Positions 9,181 to 17,443 of a stretch of 64,000 bases of DNA are shown here, in pieces (position 1 is the first letter of the stretch; each line of letters begins with the position of its first letter). A program made the translations under genes and the position numbers. This DNA is from Polaribacter vadi. Lineage in GTDB: Bacteria > Bacteroidota > Bacteroidia > Flavobacteriales > Flavobacteriaceae. A model generated the notes under the pieces. The model was not told the origin of the DNA and ran no database searches. It saw only the letters and a list, made by a program, of their open reading frames with translations. The DNA is taken from NCBI RefSeq assembly GCF_018861005.1, contig NZ_JAHKQL010000037.1, positions 1 to 64,000 of the forward strand. The letters are read 5' to 3'.

Positions 9181-9216
9181 TAACTAAATTTAAGAATTAA
9201 CTTAAATTTTTAGTTA
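9181..9216 (-). terminator. AT-only hairpin downstream of the PUR gene
   Basis: TAACTAAATTTAAG and CTTAAATTTTTAGTTA form a 14-bp stem with a two-base bulge and a 6-base loop, 21 bases past the stop of the PUR gene. It lacks a clear T tract, so it may be a transcript-end hairpin rather than a full terminator. Confidence 0.4.
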
Positions 9217-9236
9217 ATTTTAAAATATTTTACTGT

Positions 9237-9602
9237 CTAAATATCATCAAAAGAAACATCTGTAAAACTCTGTGCAGAGTTTGTTTCTTCTGTAGTTGTG
9301 TTTTCTTCTTTTTTAAAGTCTTTTTGATGACGTTCGCTAATTACTTCATTACCTTTTTCTGTAATAATATAATCAGTTGCTTTTTTTAGCATTTCATGAA
9401 AATCAGAAAAATCTTCTTTATATAAATAAATTTTATGTTTTTGATAATGAAAAGATCCATCATCATGCGTAAATTTTTTACTTTCTGTAACAGTTAAATA
9501 ATAATCGTCTGCTTTTGTAGCTCTTACATCAAAAAAATAGGTTCTTCTTCCTGCTCTTAATACTTGCGAAAAAATTTCCTCCTGTTCAACTCTCTCTGCC
9601 AT
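9237..9602 (-). CDS. PUR-family DNA/RNA-binding protein (DUF3276)
   Basis: A small 121-residue nucleic-acid-binding protein of the bacterial PUR-alpha-like family (DUF3276), which includes Borrelia BpuR. The single PUR fold spans residues ~8-85: EIFSQVLRAGRRTYFFDVRATKADDYYLTVTE followed by HKIYLYKEDFSDFHEMLKKATDYI, the beta-sheet-plus-helix repeat. The tail after ~residue 95 is low-complexity and acidic. It has its own promoter (9645-9673) and is separated from the ABC exporter gene by 80 bases. Targets are unknown; BpuR is a post-transcriptional or transcriptional modulator. Confidence 0.85.
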   Translation of the reverse strand: MAERVEQEEIFSQVLRAGRRTYFFDVRATKADDYYLTVTESKKFTHDDGSFHYQKHKIYLYKEDFSDFHEMLKKATDYIITEKGNEVISERHQKDFKKEENTTTEETNSAQSFTDVSFDDI

Positions 9603-9644
9603 AATCTTTTTTAAATAGTAGTTATTTTTTGTTTGTTATCTGTA

Positions 9645-9673
9645 CAAATCTAACAAAATAATTAATGTAGCAA
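9645..9673 (-). promoter_or_regulatory. promoter TTG-N18-TAGATTTG for the PUR gene
   Basis: On the minus strand a TTG (9671-9673) and a perfect TAnnTTTG box (TAGATTTG, 9645-9652) are 18 bases apart, within the 17-23 range of Bacteroidota sigma-ABfr promoters. The predicted start near 9640 leaves a leader of about 37 bases. Confidence 0.6.
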
Positions 9674-9682
9674 TGTTAAACC

Positions 9683-11437
9683 TTAAAATTCTTTTTCTAA
9701 AAGTTGTTGTTCGTACAAATGTTTATAATATCCTTCTTGAGTTATAAGTTGATTGTGAGTTCCTTGTTGTATGATTTTACCATCATCTAATACAATAATT
9801 TTATCTGCATTTTTTGCTGATGAAACTCTGTGACTTATTATAAAAGTAGTTTTATTTTTAGACACTTTTTCTAAATTAGAAAGTATTTTTTCTTCTGTTT
9901 CTGTATCTACTGCTGATAAGCAATCATCAAAAATTAAAATTTTAGGATTTTTAATAATAGCTCTAGCAATAGAAACACGTTGTTTCTGTCCTCCAGAAAG
10001 TGTTACTCCACGTTCTCCTAAAATGGTATTATATCCGTTTTTAAAATCAGAAATATTACTGTGAATTACTGCATTTTTAGCAGCTTCAATAATTTCATTT
10101 TCAGTAGCATCTTCTTTCCCAAATTTAATATTATTACCAATTGTATCAGAAAACAAAAATGGATCTTGAGGTACAAAACCAATCTGGCTTCTAACATCAT
10201 TTAAATTTGCTTTTTCAATTGGTTTGTCATCTAATAAAACTTCTCCTTTTGTGGTGTCATATAATCTAGAAATTAACTCAATAATTGTAGATTTACCAGA
10301 ACCGGTTTTACCTAAAATAGCTAAAGTTTCACCAGAATTAACTGTAAAGTTGATATTTTTTAAAGCAGTAATATTAGTGTCATCATAAGTAAAAGTAACA
10401 TCTTTAAAAGTTACTTTTCCGTAAATTTCTGTAGGTGTTTTGCTTTCGTTTTTAATTTCTGGTACTTGATCTAAGAACTCATTTATTCTTGCTTGAGATG
10501 CTTCTGCTTGTTGTACCATAGATGTAACCCAACCTACAACTGCAACTGGCCAAGTTAAAATGTTTACATACATAATAAACTCTATGATAACTCCAGATTT
10601 TATTTCGCCATTTATATATTGATTACCACCAACGTAAATTACAATTAAGTTGCTGATTCCGATTAAAAAAATCATTAAAGGAAAAAATAAAGCATTTGCT
10701 TTTTGTAGGTTGATGTTTTTTTCTTTGCTTAAATCTGAAATGGCATCAAAATCCTTAATAATTGAAGCTTCAATTCCATAAGATTTTACCACGTTTATCC
10801 CAGAAAAAAACTCTTGATTAAAAGTAGTTAGTTTCGATAAATATTGCTGAACTATTGTACTTCTTTTATGAATAACTCTACTTAAAATAAAGATAGAAAT
10901 TGATAATAAAGGAAAAGGGATAAGTGTATATAAAGTAAGTTTTAAATCTACTCTAGCCATTTGTGTAAAACCGACTGCAAAAAGTACAATCATATTCATA
11001 GTGTACATTACAGCTGGCCCAACATACATTCTTACCTTACCTACATCTTCGCTAATTCTGTTCATTAAATCACCAGTTCTATTCTTTTTATAGAAATTAA
11101 GCGATAGTTTTTGGTATTGCTGATAGATTTCGTTTTTTAAATCGAATTCAATTAATCTAGAAGTTACAATAATTGTTTGCCTCATTAAAAAAGTAAAAAA
11201 ACCACTTAAAAGAGCTAAACCAACAATTAAGAGCACATTCATTAACAGCGCCTCTTTAACAGTTGCTAAATCTGTAACAGAACCATTTAAATAATCTTCT
11301 ACAGCGTTAAAAGATTCTTTTATTATTCTAGGTACTTGAAGCGCAAGTAGTTTAGATAAGACTGTTATTAACAATCCTGCTAAAATTCGCCATTTGTATT
11401 TAGAAAAATATTTGTTTAAATATTGTAATGCTTTCAA
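9683..11437 (-). CDS. ABC exporter, fused membrane and ATPase domains
   Basis: A half-transporter of 584 residues that would act as a homodimer (or heterodimer) in the inner membrane. Six membrane helices lie within residues ~15-315 (ABC transporter type-1 fold). The ATPase domain follows: Walker A GKTGSGKST (~373), Q-loop FVPQDPFLFSD (~414), signature LSGGQKQR (~475), Walker B ILIFDDCLSAVDTET (~495; the catalytic residue after Walker B is D rather than the usual E) and H-loop IISHR (~528). The Walker B variant DDCLSAVD is common in heterodimeric or degenerate exporters of this group, so ATP hydrolysis at this site could be weak. The start is TTG. Substrate unknown; lipid or drug export (MsbA/BmrA-like) is the family norm. 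Confidence 0.88.
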   Translation of the reverse strand: MKALQYLNKYFSKYKWRILAGLLITVLSKLLALQVPRIIKESFNAVEDYLNGSVTDLATVKEALLMNVLLIVGLALLSGFFTFLMRQTIIVTSRLIEFDLKNEIYQQYQKLSLNFYKKNRTGDLMNRISEDVGKVRMYVGPAVMYTMNMIVLFAVGFTQMARVDLKLTLYTLIPFPLLSISIFILSRVIHKRSTIVQQYLSKLTTFNQEFFSGINVVKSYGIEASIIKDFDAISDLSKEKNINLQKANALFFPLMIFLIGISNLIVIYVGGNQYINGEIKSGVIIEFIMYVNILTWPVAVVGWVTSMVQQAEASQARINEFLDQVPEIKNESKTPTEIYGKVTFKDVTFTYDDTNITALKNINFTVNSGETLAILGKTGSGKSTIIELISRLYDTTKGEVLLDDKPIEKANLNDVRSQIGFVPQDPFLFSDTIGNNIKFGKEDATENEIIEAAKNAVIHSNISDFKNGYNTILGERGVTLSGGQKQRVSIARAIIKNPKILIFDDCLSAVDTETEEKILSNLEKVSKNKTTFIISHRVSSAKNADKIIVLDDGKIIQQGTHNQLITQEGYYKHLYEQQLLEKEF

Positions 11438-11520
11438 AAGAGAATTGAATTAAAAATAAAGCACGAATATACGAGAATCAGAAAGATATATTTTCTTAAA
11501 AAAGAATTAAAAAAGTAATG

Positions 11521-11548
11521 TTGAGAAACTAAATTAATACTACTTTTG
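11521..11548 (+). promoter_or_regulatory. promoter TTG-N17-TACTTTTG of the nusB operon
   Basis: TTG at 11521-11523 and a perfect -7 box TACTTTTG at 11541-11548 are 17 bases apart. Transcription would begin near 11553, leaving a leader of ~32 bases before the ATG of nusB. The TTG codon at 11546 lies inside the -7 box and cannot be the start. Confidence 0.7.
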
Positions 11549-11584
11549 CAAAGCAAATTAAAAAGCGATTTTAAGTTCTTTACA

Positions 11585-12523
11585 ATGATTAACAGAAGAC
11601 ATATTCGAGTTAAAGTAATGCAATCTGTGTATGCTATACAACAATCTCATAATGACGATATTATTAGAGAAGAAAAGTTTTTAAAGCACAGTATTCTAAA
11701 AATGTACGATTTGTACGTTTTAAACTTTCAATTAATAATTGAAGTACAAAAACTAGCGGCAAAAAAAATAGCGCTTTCTAAAAAGAAAATTCTTGCTACT
11801 CAAGAAGATTTAAAGCCTAACACTAAATTTATAGACAATAAACTAATCAATCAACTTACTGAGAGTGTAAGTTTAGAGGGTTATGTTGAGTTAAATAAAT
11901 TGAATAATTGGGAATTAGATGATGAATACGTAAAAATTATTTTTGATGAATTACAGAAAAGTGATTTATACAAGAAATATTTAAATACTGTTGATGATTC
12001 TTTTAAAGTAGACAAAGCTTTTGTAATCGATTTTTTTAAAGAAATTATAGCTCCTAACGAAAAGTTAGCAGAGTATTATGAAGATAAAATGATTTCTTGG
12101 GTAGATGATATACCATTTGTAAATACTTGGGTTGTTAAAACTTTAAGCAAGTGTAAGCAAGACAAAACCTTTATATTAAGTAGATTGTATAAAGATAAAG
12201 ATGATGAAGAGTTTGTGTCTAAATTATTCAAAAAAACAGTTTTAAAACATAAAACTTACGAACAAGATATTACTGCAAAAACGCCAAATTGGGAAACTGA
12301 TAGAATTGCAGATATAGATATGATTTTAATTAAAATGGCAATTACAGAGTTTGTAAGTTTTCCTTCAATACCAGTAAGAGTTACCATTAATGAATTTATA
12401 GAAATAGCTAAAGATTACTCAACAACTAAAAGTAGTTATTTTATAAATGGGGTTTTAGATAAAATATCTAAAGAGTTTACAAAAGACAAAAGAATTGTTA
12501 AAATAGGTAGAGGATTACTTTAA
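11585..12523 (+). CDS. nusB: transcription antitermination factor NusB
   Basis: RNA-binding component of the NusB-NusE antitermination complex for rRNA transcription. The 312-residue protein is of the long Bacteroidota type: an N-terminal segment beginning MINRRHIRVKVMQSVYAI (RxxxRxxxMQxLYA-like motif), a long insertion, and the canonical NusB C-terminal half with DRIADIDMILIKMAITEF (~240) and PVRVTINEFIEIAKDYS (~262). E. coli NusB has only 139 residues. The ATG 11585 was chosen because a longer frame from 11546 overlaps the promoter. It leads a string with a DUF1573 gene, yajC, a YbbR-like gene and coaE, a conserved order in this phylum. Confidence 0.9.
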   Translation: MINRRHIRVKVMQSVYAIQQSHNDDIIREEKFLKHSILKMYDLYVLNFQLIIEVQKLAAKKIALSKKKILATQEDLKPNTKFIDNKLINQLTESVSLEGYVELNKLNNWELDDEYVKIIFDELQKSDLYKKYLNTVDDSFKVDKAFVIDFFKEIIAPNEKLAEYYEDKMISWVDDIPFVNTWVVKTLSKCKQDKTFILSRLYKDKDDEEFVSKLFKKTVLKHKTYEQDITAKTPNWETDRIADIDMILIKMAITEFVSFPSIPVRVTINEFIEIAKDYSTTKSSYFINGVLDKISKEFTKDKRIVKIGRGLL

Positions 12524-12549
12524 GATTAATCATTTAAACAAATATTTAT

Positions 12550-12557
12550 TATTTTTA
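12550..12557 (+). promoter_or_regulatory. -7-like box TATTTTTA before the DUF1573 gene
   Basis: TATTTTTA followed by CACA lies 17 bases before the ATG at 12575. It could give an internal promoter within the nusB string. Confidence 0.3.
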
Positions 12558-12574
12558 CACAAATTTTAAGAATT

Positions 12575-13039
12575 ATGAGAAAAATAACAATTTTATTCGC
12601 ATTTATAGTTTCATCAAGTTTATATATTTCTTGTGATAAAGCAAACCCAAGTGCAAAGATTAATAAAGAAAATTTAGAAGTAGCAAAAACAAGAGATGTG
12701 GCTATTAAAAAAGGTGCAGCTTCAATTGCATTCGAAAACACAGAATTTGATTTCGGTACTGTAAATGAGGGAGAAGTTGTAGAAACTGTTTTTAAAGTTA
12801 CTAACTCTGGTAAAACAGATTTAATTATTACTGATGCTAAAGTTACTTGTGGTTGTACAGTACCTGTTTGGCCTAAAAAACCTATTAAACCAGGAGAAAC
12901 TGAAAACATACAAGTAAGATTTAATACAAGTGGTAAAAGAAATAGACAACAGAAAAATATTACTTTAATTACAAATACCGAAACTGGAAGAGAGATTTTA
13001 ACTCTTAAAGGTATGGTAACACCAAAAGCAAAATCATAA
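12575..13039 (+). CDS. DUF1573 lipoprotein
   Basis: A 154-residue predicted lipoprotein. The signal segment ends in SSLYISC, with Cys20 as the lipid attachment residue. The DUF1573 domain (residues ~50-145) is an Ig-like/ASPM-SPD-2-type beta sandwich: FDFGTVNEGEVVETVFKVTN, then the conserved VTCGCTVP and PGETENIQVRFN, then ITLITNT. Cys-Gly-Cys in VTCGCTVP is a family hallmark, possibly a disulfide or metal site. It stands between nusB and yajC. Function unknown; a periplasmic-facing envelope role is inferred from the lipobox. Confidence 0.82.
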   Translation: MRKITILFAFIVSSSLYISCDKANPSAKINKENLEVAKTRDVAIKKGAASIAFENTEFDFGTVNEGEVVETVFKVTNSGKTDLIITDAKVTCGCTVPVWPKKPIKPGETENIQVRFNTSGKRNRQQKNITLITNTETGREILTLKGMVTPKAKS

Positions 13040-13052
13040 TTTAATTTTTATA

Positions 13053-13346
13053 ATGGATTCAGGAACTTTAGCAAGTATGTTGCCATTCGTGGCAATGTTT
13101 ATCGTCTTATATTTTTTTATTTTAAGACCACAAATTAACCGTCAAAAAAAGGAAAAGGCTTTTCAAGCTGAAATTAAAAAAGGAGCGAAAGTTATTACCA
13201 CTAGTGGTATTCACGGTAAAATTATCGAGATAAATGCTAATGATAACACCATCACTTTAGAAACAGGGGCAGGTAAGATTAAATTTGAACGCTCTTCAAT
13301 TTCTATGGAAATGAGTAAAAAACATACAGCACCAGCTAAAAAATAA
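13053..13346 (+). CDS. yajC: preprotein translocase subunit YajC
   Basis: Accessory subunit of the SecDF-YajC part of the Sec translocon. The 97-residue protein has one N-terminal membrane helix (residues ~8-25, PFVAMFIVLYFFILRPQ) ending in the family motif FFILRPQ, then a conserved small soluble domain (GAKVITTSGIHGKIIEINANDNTITLET). Thirteen bases separate it from the DUF1573 gene. The terminator at 13365-13406 follows. Confidence 0.92.
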   Translation: MDSGTLASMLPFVAMFIVLYFFILRPQINRQKKEKAFQAEIKKGAKVITTSGIHGKIIEINANDNTITLETGAGKIKFERSSISMEMSKKHTAPAKK

Positions 13347-13364
13347 TATTTTATTACAATAAAT

Positions 13365-13406
13365 AAAAGTGAGCTTTTTCTTTAATTAGAGAAAGCTCAC
13401 TTTTTT
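13365..13406 (+). terminator. intrinsic terminator after yajC
   Basis: A stem of about 17 bp (AAAAGTGAGCTTTTTCT against AGAGAAAGCTCACTTTT, one G-T wobble, loop TTAATT) runs into a T6 tract. It separates nusB-yajC from the YbbR-like gene. Confidence 0.85.
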
Positions 13407-13447
13407 GTTTACAAGCTTTTCAGTAGATTGCATTAAATTTAATTTAG

Positions 13448-14386
13448 GTGAAAACTTCAAAGAAAATACCAAAAACATTTATAACTTTTTTAATAATCTC
13501 ATCATTAATTTGGTTATTAATTACGTTTTCTAAAGAATATAAATCCGTACTAACTTTTGCTGTAAACTATACAAATATTGCTCAAGATAAGTTATTACAA
13601 GAAACACCAATTAAAGAAATAGATATTGCAGTAAAAGCAACAGGTTTTAAGATTTTAAGATCTAAAATTAGAAATAAAATAATAGATTTAGATGCTTCTG
13701 TTTTAAAAAGGAAAAAGAATTCTAAATTTTATTTTTTACCCCAAAATCAAACGTTAAAAATTCAGAAACAATTAATCTCTGGTGTAGAATTACAAAAGAT
13801 TATACAAGATACTATTTACTTAAATTTGGGTGTTTTAACCTCTAAAAAAGTGGCTTTACAACCAGAACTAGATATTAAATATCATATTGGTTATGATCTT
13901 TTGGGTGAAATTAGTTATCAACCAGATTCTATTGTTATTTCTGGACCAAAATCTCAATTAAAAAACATTAATCATCTTAAATTAAGTAAATTAGTTTTAA
14001 ATGACGTTAAGGCAGATTTTAGCAAAGAAGTAAAAATATTAAATCCAGAAAAACAGAAAAAACTTAAATATAAAGTACTCAAAGCAACAATTTCTGGTAA
14101 AGTAGATAAGTTTACAGAAGGTAAATTGCAGGTGCCTTTTGATATTATAAATTTACCAGCAAATACAAACTTAACAACTTTAACAGAAAATATTGAAGTA
14201 GTTTTTGTGGTAGCTTTATCTAATTTTACAAAAGTTTCTAAAGCTTCTTTTAAAATTGAGTGTGATTATTCTATATCAGAAAAAAATAATTTAGGCTATT
14301 TAATACCTAAAGTTATTACAAAGCCAGATTTTTTAAAGAATATTAAAATTACGCCTACTAAAATTGATTTCTTAATTCAAAAATAA
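13448..14386 (+). CDS. YbbR-like domain protein
   Basis: A 312-residue membrane-anchored protein with one N-terminal helix (~residues 9-27, FITFLIISSLIWLLITF) followed by extracytoplasmic beta-rich YbbR-type repeats (for example IDIAVKATGFKILRSKI at ~57 and PDSIVISGPKSQL at ~159, the latter resembling the YbbR core PxxVxVxGP). The homologue CdaR regulates the diadenylate cyclase CdaA in Firmicutes, but no cyclase gene is adjacent here. The start is GTG (13448), giving MKTSKKIPKTF. It abuts coaE directly (stop 14386, start 14387). Confidence 0.8.
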   Translation: MKTSKKIPKTFITFLIISSLIWLLITFSKEYKSVLTFAVNYTNIAQDKLLQETPIKEIDIAVKATGFKILRSKIRNKIIDLDASVLKRKKNSKFYFLPQNQTLKIQKQLISGVELQKIIQDTIYLNLGVLTSKKVALQPELDIKYHIGYDLLGEISYQPDSIVISGPKSQLKNINHLKLSKLVLNDVKADFSKEVKILNPEKQKKLKYKVLKATISGKVDKFTEGKLQVPFDIINLPANTNLTTLTENIEVVFVVALSNFTKVSKASFKIECDYSISEKNNLGYLIPKVITKPDFLKNIKITPTKIDFLIQK

Positions 14387-14977
14387 ATGAAAATTGTTGG
14401 TTTAACTGGTGGTATTGGTAGTGGTAAAACTACAGTAGCAAATTTCTTTGCAGAAAATAAAAATGTTGCTATTTATATTGCTGATGTAGAAGCTAAAAAG
14501 TTGATGAATTCATCAGAAATCATCAAACAAAAATTAATTAAGAATTTTGGTAAAGATGCATACATTGATAATGTTTTAAATAGAAAGTTTATTGCTAACC
14601 TTGTTTTTAAAAATAAAGAAAAATTATCAGAATTAAATGCAATTGTACATCCAGAAGTAAAAAAACATTTTCAAGAGTTTATCAAAAAAAATAATGATAA
14701 AGATTATATTATCTATGAAAATGCCATTTTATTTGAAAGTAAAAGTAATTTATATTGCAATATTATTATAACTGTTTATGCAGATATAGATACTAAAATT
14801 AATAGAGTAATTTCTAGAGATTCATCTACTAAAAAAGAAGTATTAAATAGAATGCAAAATCAATGGAAAGACAATAAAAAAATAATACAATCTAACTATA
14901 TTATTTTGAATAAAAATCTTGATGAAACTAAAATAAAAGTAAGCAAAATCCATCATATTTTAACAGTAAGCTTCTAA
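14387..14977 (+). CDS. coaE: dephospho-CoA kinase
   Basis: Phosphorylates dephospho-CoA at the 3' hydroxyl, the last step of coenzyme A synthesis. The 196-residue P-loop kinase opens with MKIVGLTGGIGSGKTTVA (Walker A GGIGSGKTT, residues 8-16). It retains the DADxxA-like segment as ADVEAKKLM, the IVHPEVKK motif (~84) and a late RxxxQ segment (NRMQNQWKD). It is directly fused end to start with the YbbR-like gene. Confidence 0.92.
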   Translation: MKIVGLTGGIGSGKTTVANFFAENKNVAIYIADVEAKKLMNSSEIIKQKLIKNFGKDAYIDNVLNRKFIANLVFKNKEKLSELNAIVHPEVKKHFQEFIKKNNDKDYIIYENAILFESKSNLYCNIIITVYADIDTKINRVISRDSSTKKEVLNRMQNQWKDNKKIIQSNYIILNKNLDETKIKVSKIHHILTVSF

Positions 14978-15077
14978 ATCGTTAGTTAATTTGCAAGGTT
15001 ATTGTTAAATAACTCTTAAATTCTCTTCATTTTTGTTAATCAACGTTAAAAACGCGAAGTGCAATTTTTTAATGACT

Positions 15078-15085
15078 TAACTTTG
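15078..15085 (+). promoter_or_regulatory. -7 box TAACTTTG at the histidine kinase start
   Basis: A full TAnnTTTG match ends five bases before the ATG of the kinase gene, so transcription would begin at about the start codon itself and the message would be leaderless or start at the ATG 12 bases later. No -33 TTG is seen at the usual distance. Confidence 0.5.
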
Positions 15086-15089
15086 ATTT

Positions 15090-16658
15090 ATGGGCAAAAA
15101 AATGTTTGTGCTTATTGTTATTTTAATGAGCATTTCTTTAATAGGAATTATTGCTGTTCAGCTCTATTGGATTAACAATGCAGTAGAAAGCAGAAGAGAA
15201 CAATTTAAAAACGATGTTCAGATTTCTTTGGGTAATGTTGCACAAAGAATTAATGAAAATGAAAGAGCTGCTTTAGAAAAGAAATATCAAGGTATTTTAG
15301 AAAGTACGGTTCTTGCAGATGAAGCTCAAATTAAAAATTTTCTATTTCAAGAAATAGATACAACAACAAATGAAAAGTTTACATACGGAGGTACAATTTT
15401 AGAAGAAAATTTTAAAATGCCAACTGACTTCTTAGATAATGATAGTATTATCGTTAAAAGGATTAATGTTAAAAATGATTTTTTTCAATCGAAATTAATT
15501 AAAGGTGCAGACAATCTATTTTCTACTACAGATGAAAAAAGATATTCTTTTACTAAAAGATTAAAAAGTATAGAAAAAAGTGAATTTGAAGAAATTTTTA
15601 GAAATCATAATAAATTAAAACCAATACAAAGTAGAGTTAGTAATAGAGAATTAAATGAAACAATAAAAGAAGAATTACAAAAAAGAAATATCATTTTAGA
15701 TTTTAAATATGGTGTTTATAGTAATGATGGTTTAGCAACAAAATTAAAATCTGGTTATTATACAATAAATAAGGATGATAGCATTAAATATCCATTGTTT
15801 AGTGATGGAGAAGGTATCCCAGAATACTTGTTGCATATTTCGTTTCCATTAAAACACAAGCATATTTTATCTGGTATTTCTAATATATTATTACTGTCTT
15901 TATTTTTTATTTTTATAATTATTATTGCTTTTTCAAGTTCTTTGTATCAGTTAACAAAACAGAAAAAAATATCAGAAATTAAAACTGATTTTATAAATAA
16001 TATGACACACGAATTTAAAACGCCAATAGCAACAATTAACTTGGCTTTAGATTCTATAAAAAACCCTAAAATTATTAGTGATAACGAAAAAGTTTTACGT
16101 TACATTAATATGATTAGAGATGAAAATAAAAGGATGCATACGCAAGTAGAAAATGTTTTGCGTATTTCTAGATTAGAAAAAAATCAATTAGATATAAGTA
16201 AAAGTGTAATTGATATTCATGATGTTATGGAAGACGCCATTAATCATGTTAGTTTATTAATCAAAGATAGAAATGGCTCTGTCAATACACATTTTGAGGC
16301 CATTGTTTCTGAAATATCTGGTAATGAATTTCATTTAACAAATGTTTTTGTTAATATTTTAGAAAACGGAATTAAATATACAGTTGGTGCACCAATAATT
16401 GATGTTTATACTGAAAGTACCAACAAGTTTTTTATAATTAAAGTAAAAGACCAAGGAATTGGAATGAGCAAAAATGTTCAAAAAAATGTTTTTGATAAAT
16501 TTTATAGAGAACAAAAAGGAAATGTACATGATGTAAAAGGTCATGGTTTAGGCTTAGCCTATGTTAAAGAAATTGTAGAAAAACACCATGGTACAGTGTT
16601 TGTGGAAAGTGAAAAAGGAAAAGGAAGCATATTTACAGTGAAATTACCTTTAATTTAA
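15090..16658 (+). CDS. sensor histidine kinase, RprX-like
   Basis: Inner-membrane sensor kinase of 522 residues. Two membrane helices (residues ~5-27 and ~262-285) flank a periplasmic sensor domain of about 230 residues. The HisKA region is KTDFINNMTHEFKTPIA with phospho-acceptor His307. The ATPase domain shows the N box NVFVNILENGIKYT (~416), G1 VKDQGIGM (~453) and G2 GHGLGLAY (~488). It is followed ten bases later by its response regulator (16669). The size, arrangement and kinase type recall Bacteroides RprX/RprY; the signal is not known. An alternative ATG is at residue 5. Confidence 0.88.
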   Translation: MGKKMFVLIVILMSISLIGIIAVQLYWINNAVESRREQFKNDVQISLGNVAQRINENERAALEKKYQGILESTVLADEAQIKNFLFQEIDTTTNEKFTYGGTILEENFKMPTDFLDNDSIIVKRINVKNDFFQSKLIKGADNLFSTTDEKRYSFTKRLKSIEKSEFEEIFRNHNKLKPIQSRVSNRELNETIKEELQKRNIILDFKYGVYSNDGLATKLKSGYYTINKDDSIKYPLFSDGEGIPEYLLHISFPLKHKHILSGISNILLLSLFFIFIIIIAFSSSLYQLTKQKKISEIKTDFINNMTHEFKTPIATINLALDSIKNPKIISDNEKVLRYINMIRDENKRMHTQVENVLRISRLEKNQLDISKSVIDIHDVMEDAINHVSLLIKDRNGSVNTHFEAIVSEISGNEFHLTNVFVNILENGIKYTVGAPIIDVYTESTNKFFIIKVKDQGIGMSKNVQKNVFDKFYREQKGNVHDVKGHGLGLAYVKEIVEKHHGTVFVESEKGKGSIFTVKLPLI

Positions 16659-16668
16659 AAGTTTAAAA

Positions 16669-17370
16669 ATGGGAAGTAAAAAGATTTTATTAGTTGAGGA
16701 TGATCCAAATTTTGGAACAGTCTTAAAAGATTATTTAGCGTTAAACGATTATAACGTTACGCATGCAAAAGATGGTATAGAGGGTTTAATTATGTTTAAA
16801 AACAGCGATTACGATTTATGTATTTTAGATGTAATGATGCCTCGTAAAGACGGTTTTTCTTTAGCACAAGACATTAGAGTAACAAACAAAGAAGTGCCAA
16901 TTATATTCTTAACTGCAAAAACGTTAAAAGAAGATGTTTTAAAAGGTTATGCAGTAGGTGCAGATGATTATTTGAATAAACCTTTTGATTCTGAAGTATT
17001 ATTGCACAAAATTAAAGCAATTTTACAAAGAAAAGAAACAGATAAATCTACTGAATCTGAACAGTTTGAGTTTGAAATTGGATCTTTTTTCTTTAACTCT
17101 AAATTACGTCATTTATCTGTTGGTAAAGATGGTGAGCCTAGTAAATTATCGCCAAAAGAAAGTAAATTGTTACGTATGTTAGCAATTCATAAAAATGATT
17201 TAATGCCAAGAGAATTAGCTCTTACAAAAATTTGGAGAGATGATAACTATTTTACTTCTAGAAGTATGGATGTTTATATTGCAAAATTACGTAAGTATTT
17301 AAAAGAAGATGAAAATGTTGAAATCTTAAATATACATGGAGAAGGGTTTAGATTGGTTGATAAATCATAG
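16669..17370 (+). CDS. OmpR/PhoB-family response regulator, RprY-like
   Basis: Cytoplasmic response regulator, 233 residues, partner of the kinase just upstream. The receiver domain has the acidic pair D11/D12, phospho-acceptor D54 in LDVMMPRKDG, T82 and K104. The C-terminal winged helix (residues ~135-230) has LSPKESKLLRMLAIH, TSRSMDVYIAKLRKYL and IHGEGFRL, the usual OmpR recognition layout. A perfect terminator follows (17401-17430). Confidence 0.92.
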   Translation: MGSKKILLVEDDPNFGTVLKDYLALNDYNVTHAKDGIEGLIMFKNSDYDLCILDVMMPRKDGFSLAQDIRVTNKEVPIIFLTAKTLKEDVLKGYAVGADDYLNKPFDSEVLLHKIKAILQRKETDKSTESEQFEFEIGSFFFNSKLRHLSVGKDGEPSKLSPKESKLLRMLAIHKNDLMPRELALTKIWRDDNYFTSRSMDVYIAKLRKYLKEDENVEILNIHGEGFRLVDKS

Positions 17371-17400
17371 AAATTAGAATTACTTCCTCAAAATAATATA

Positions 17401-17430
17401 ACTCAACTTAGTATTAAGTTGAGTTTTTTT
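17401..17430 (+). terminator. intrinsic terminator of the two-component operon
   Basis: A perfect 10-bp stem (ACTCAACTTA with its complement, GTAT loop) leads into a T7 run, 31 bases after the response regulator stop and only 14 bases before the next start codon. Confidence 0.9.
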
Positions 17431-17431
17431 G

Positions 17432-17439
17432 TATTTTTA
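17432..17439 (+). promoter_or_regulatory. -7-like box TATTTTTA at the tsaC-like gene
   Basis: TATTTTTA (one mismatch to TAnnTTTG) ends five bases before the ATG at 17444, directly after the terminator T run. If used, the transcript would begin at about the ATG. Confidence 0.3.
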
Positions 17440-17443
17440 TAAT

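Noticed and set aside
11546..11584. Longer N-terminus for NusB from TTG 11546
   Set aside because: The codon lies inside a perfect TTG-N17-TACTTTTG promoter, and the family start MINRRHIRVKVMQ is at ATG 11585.
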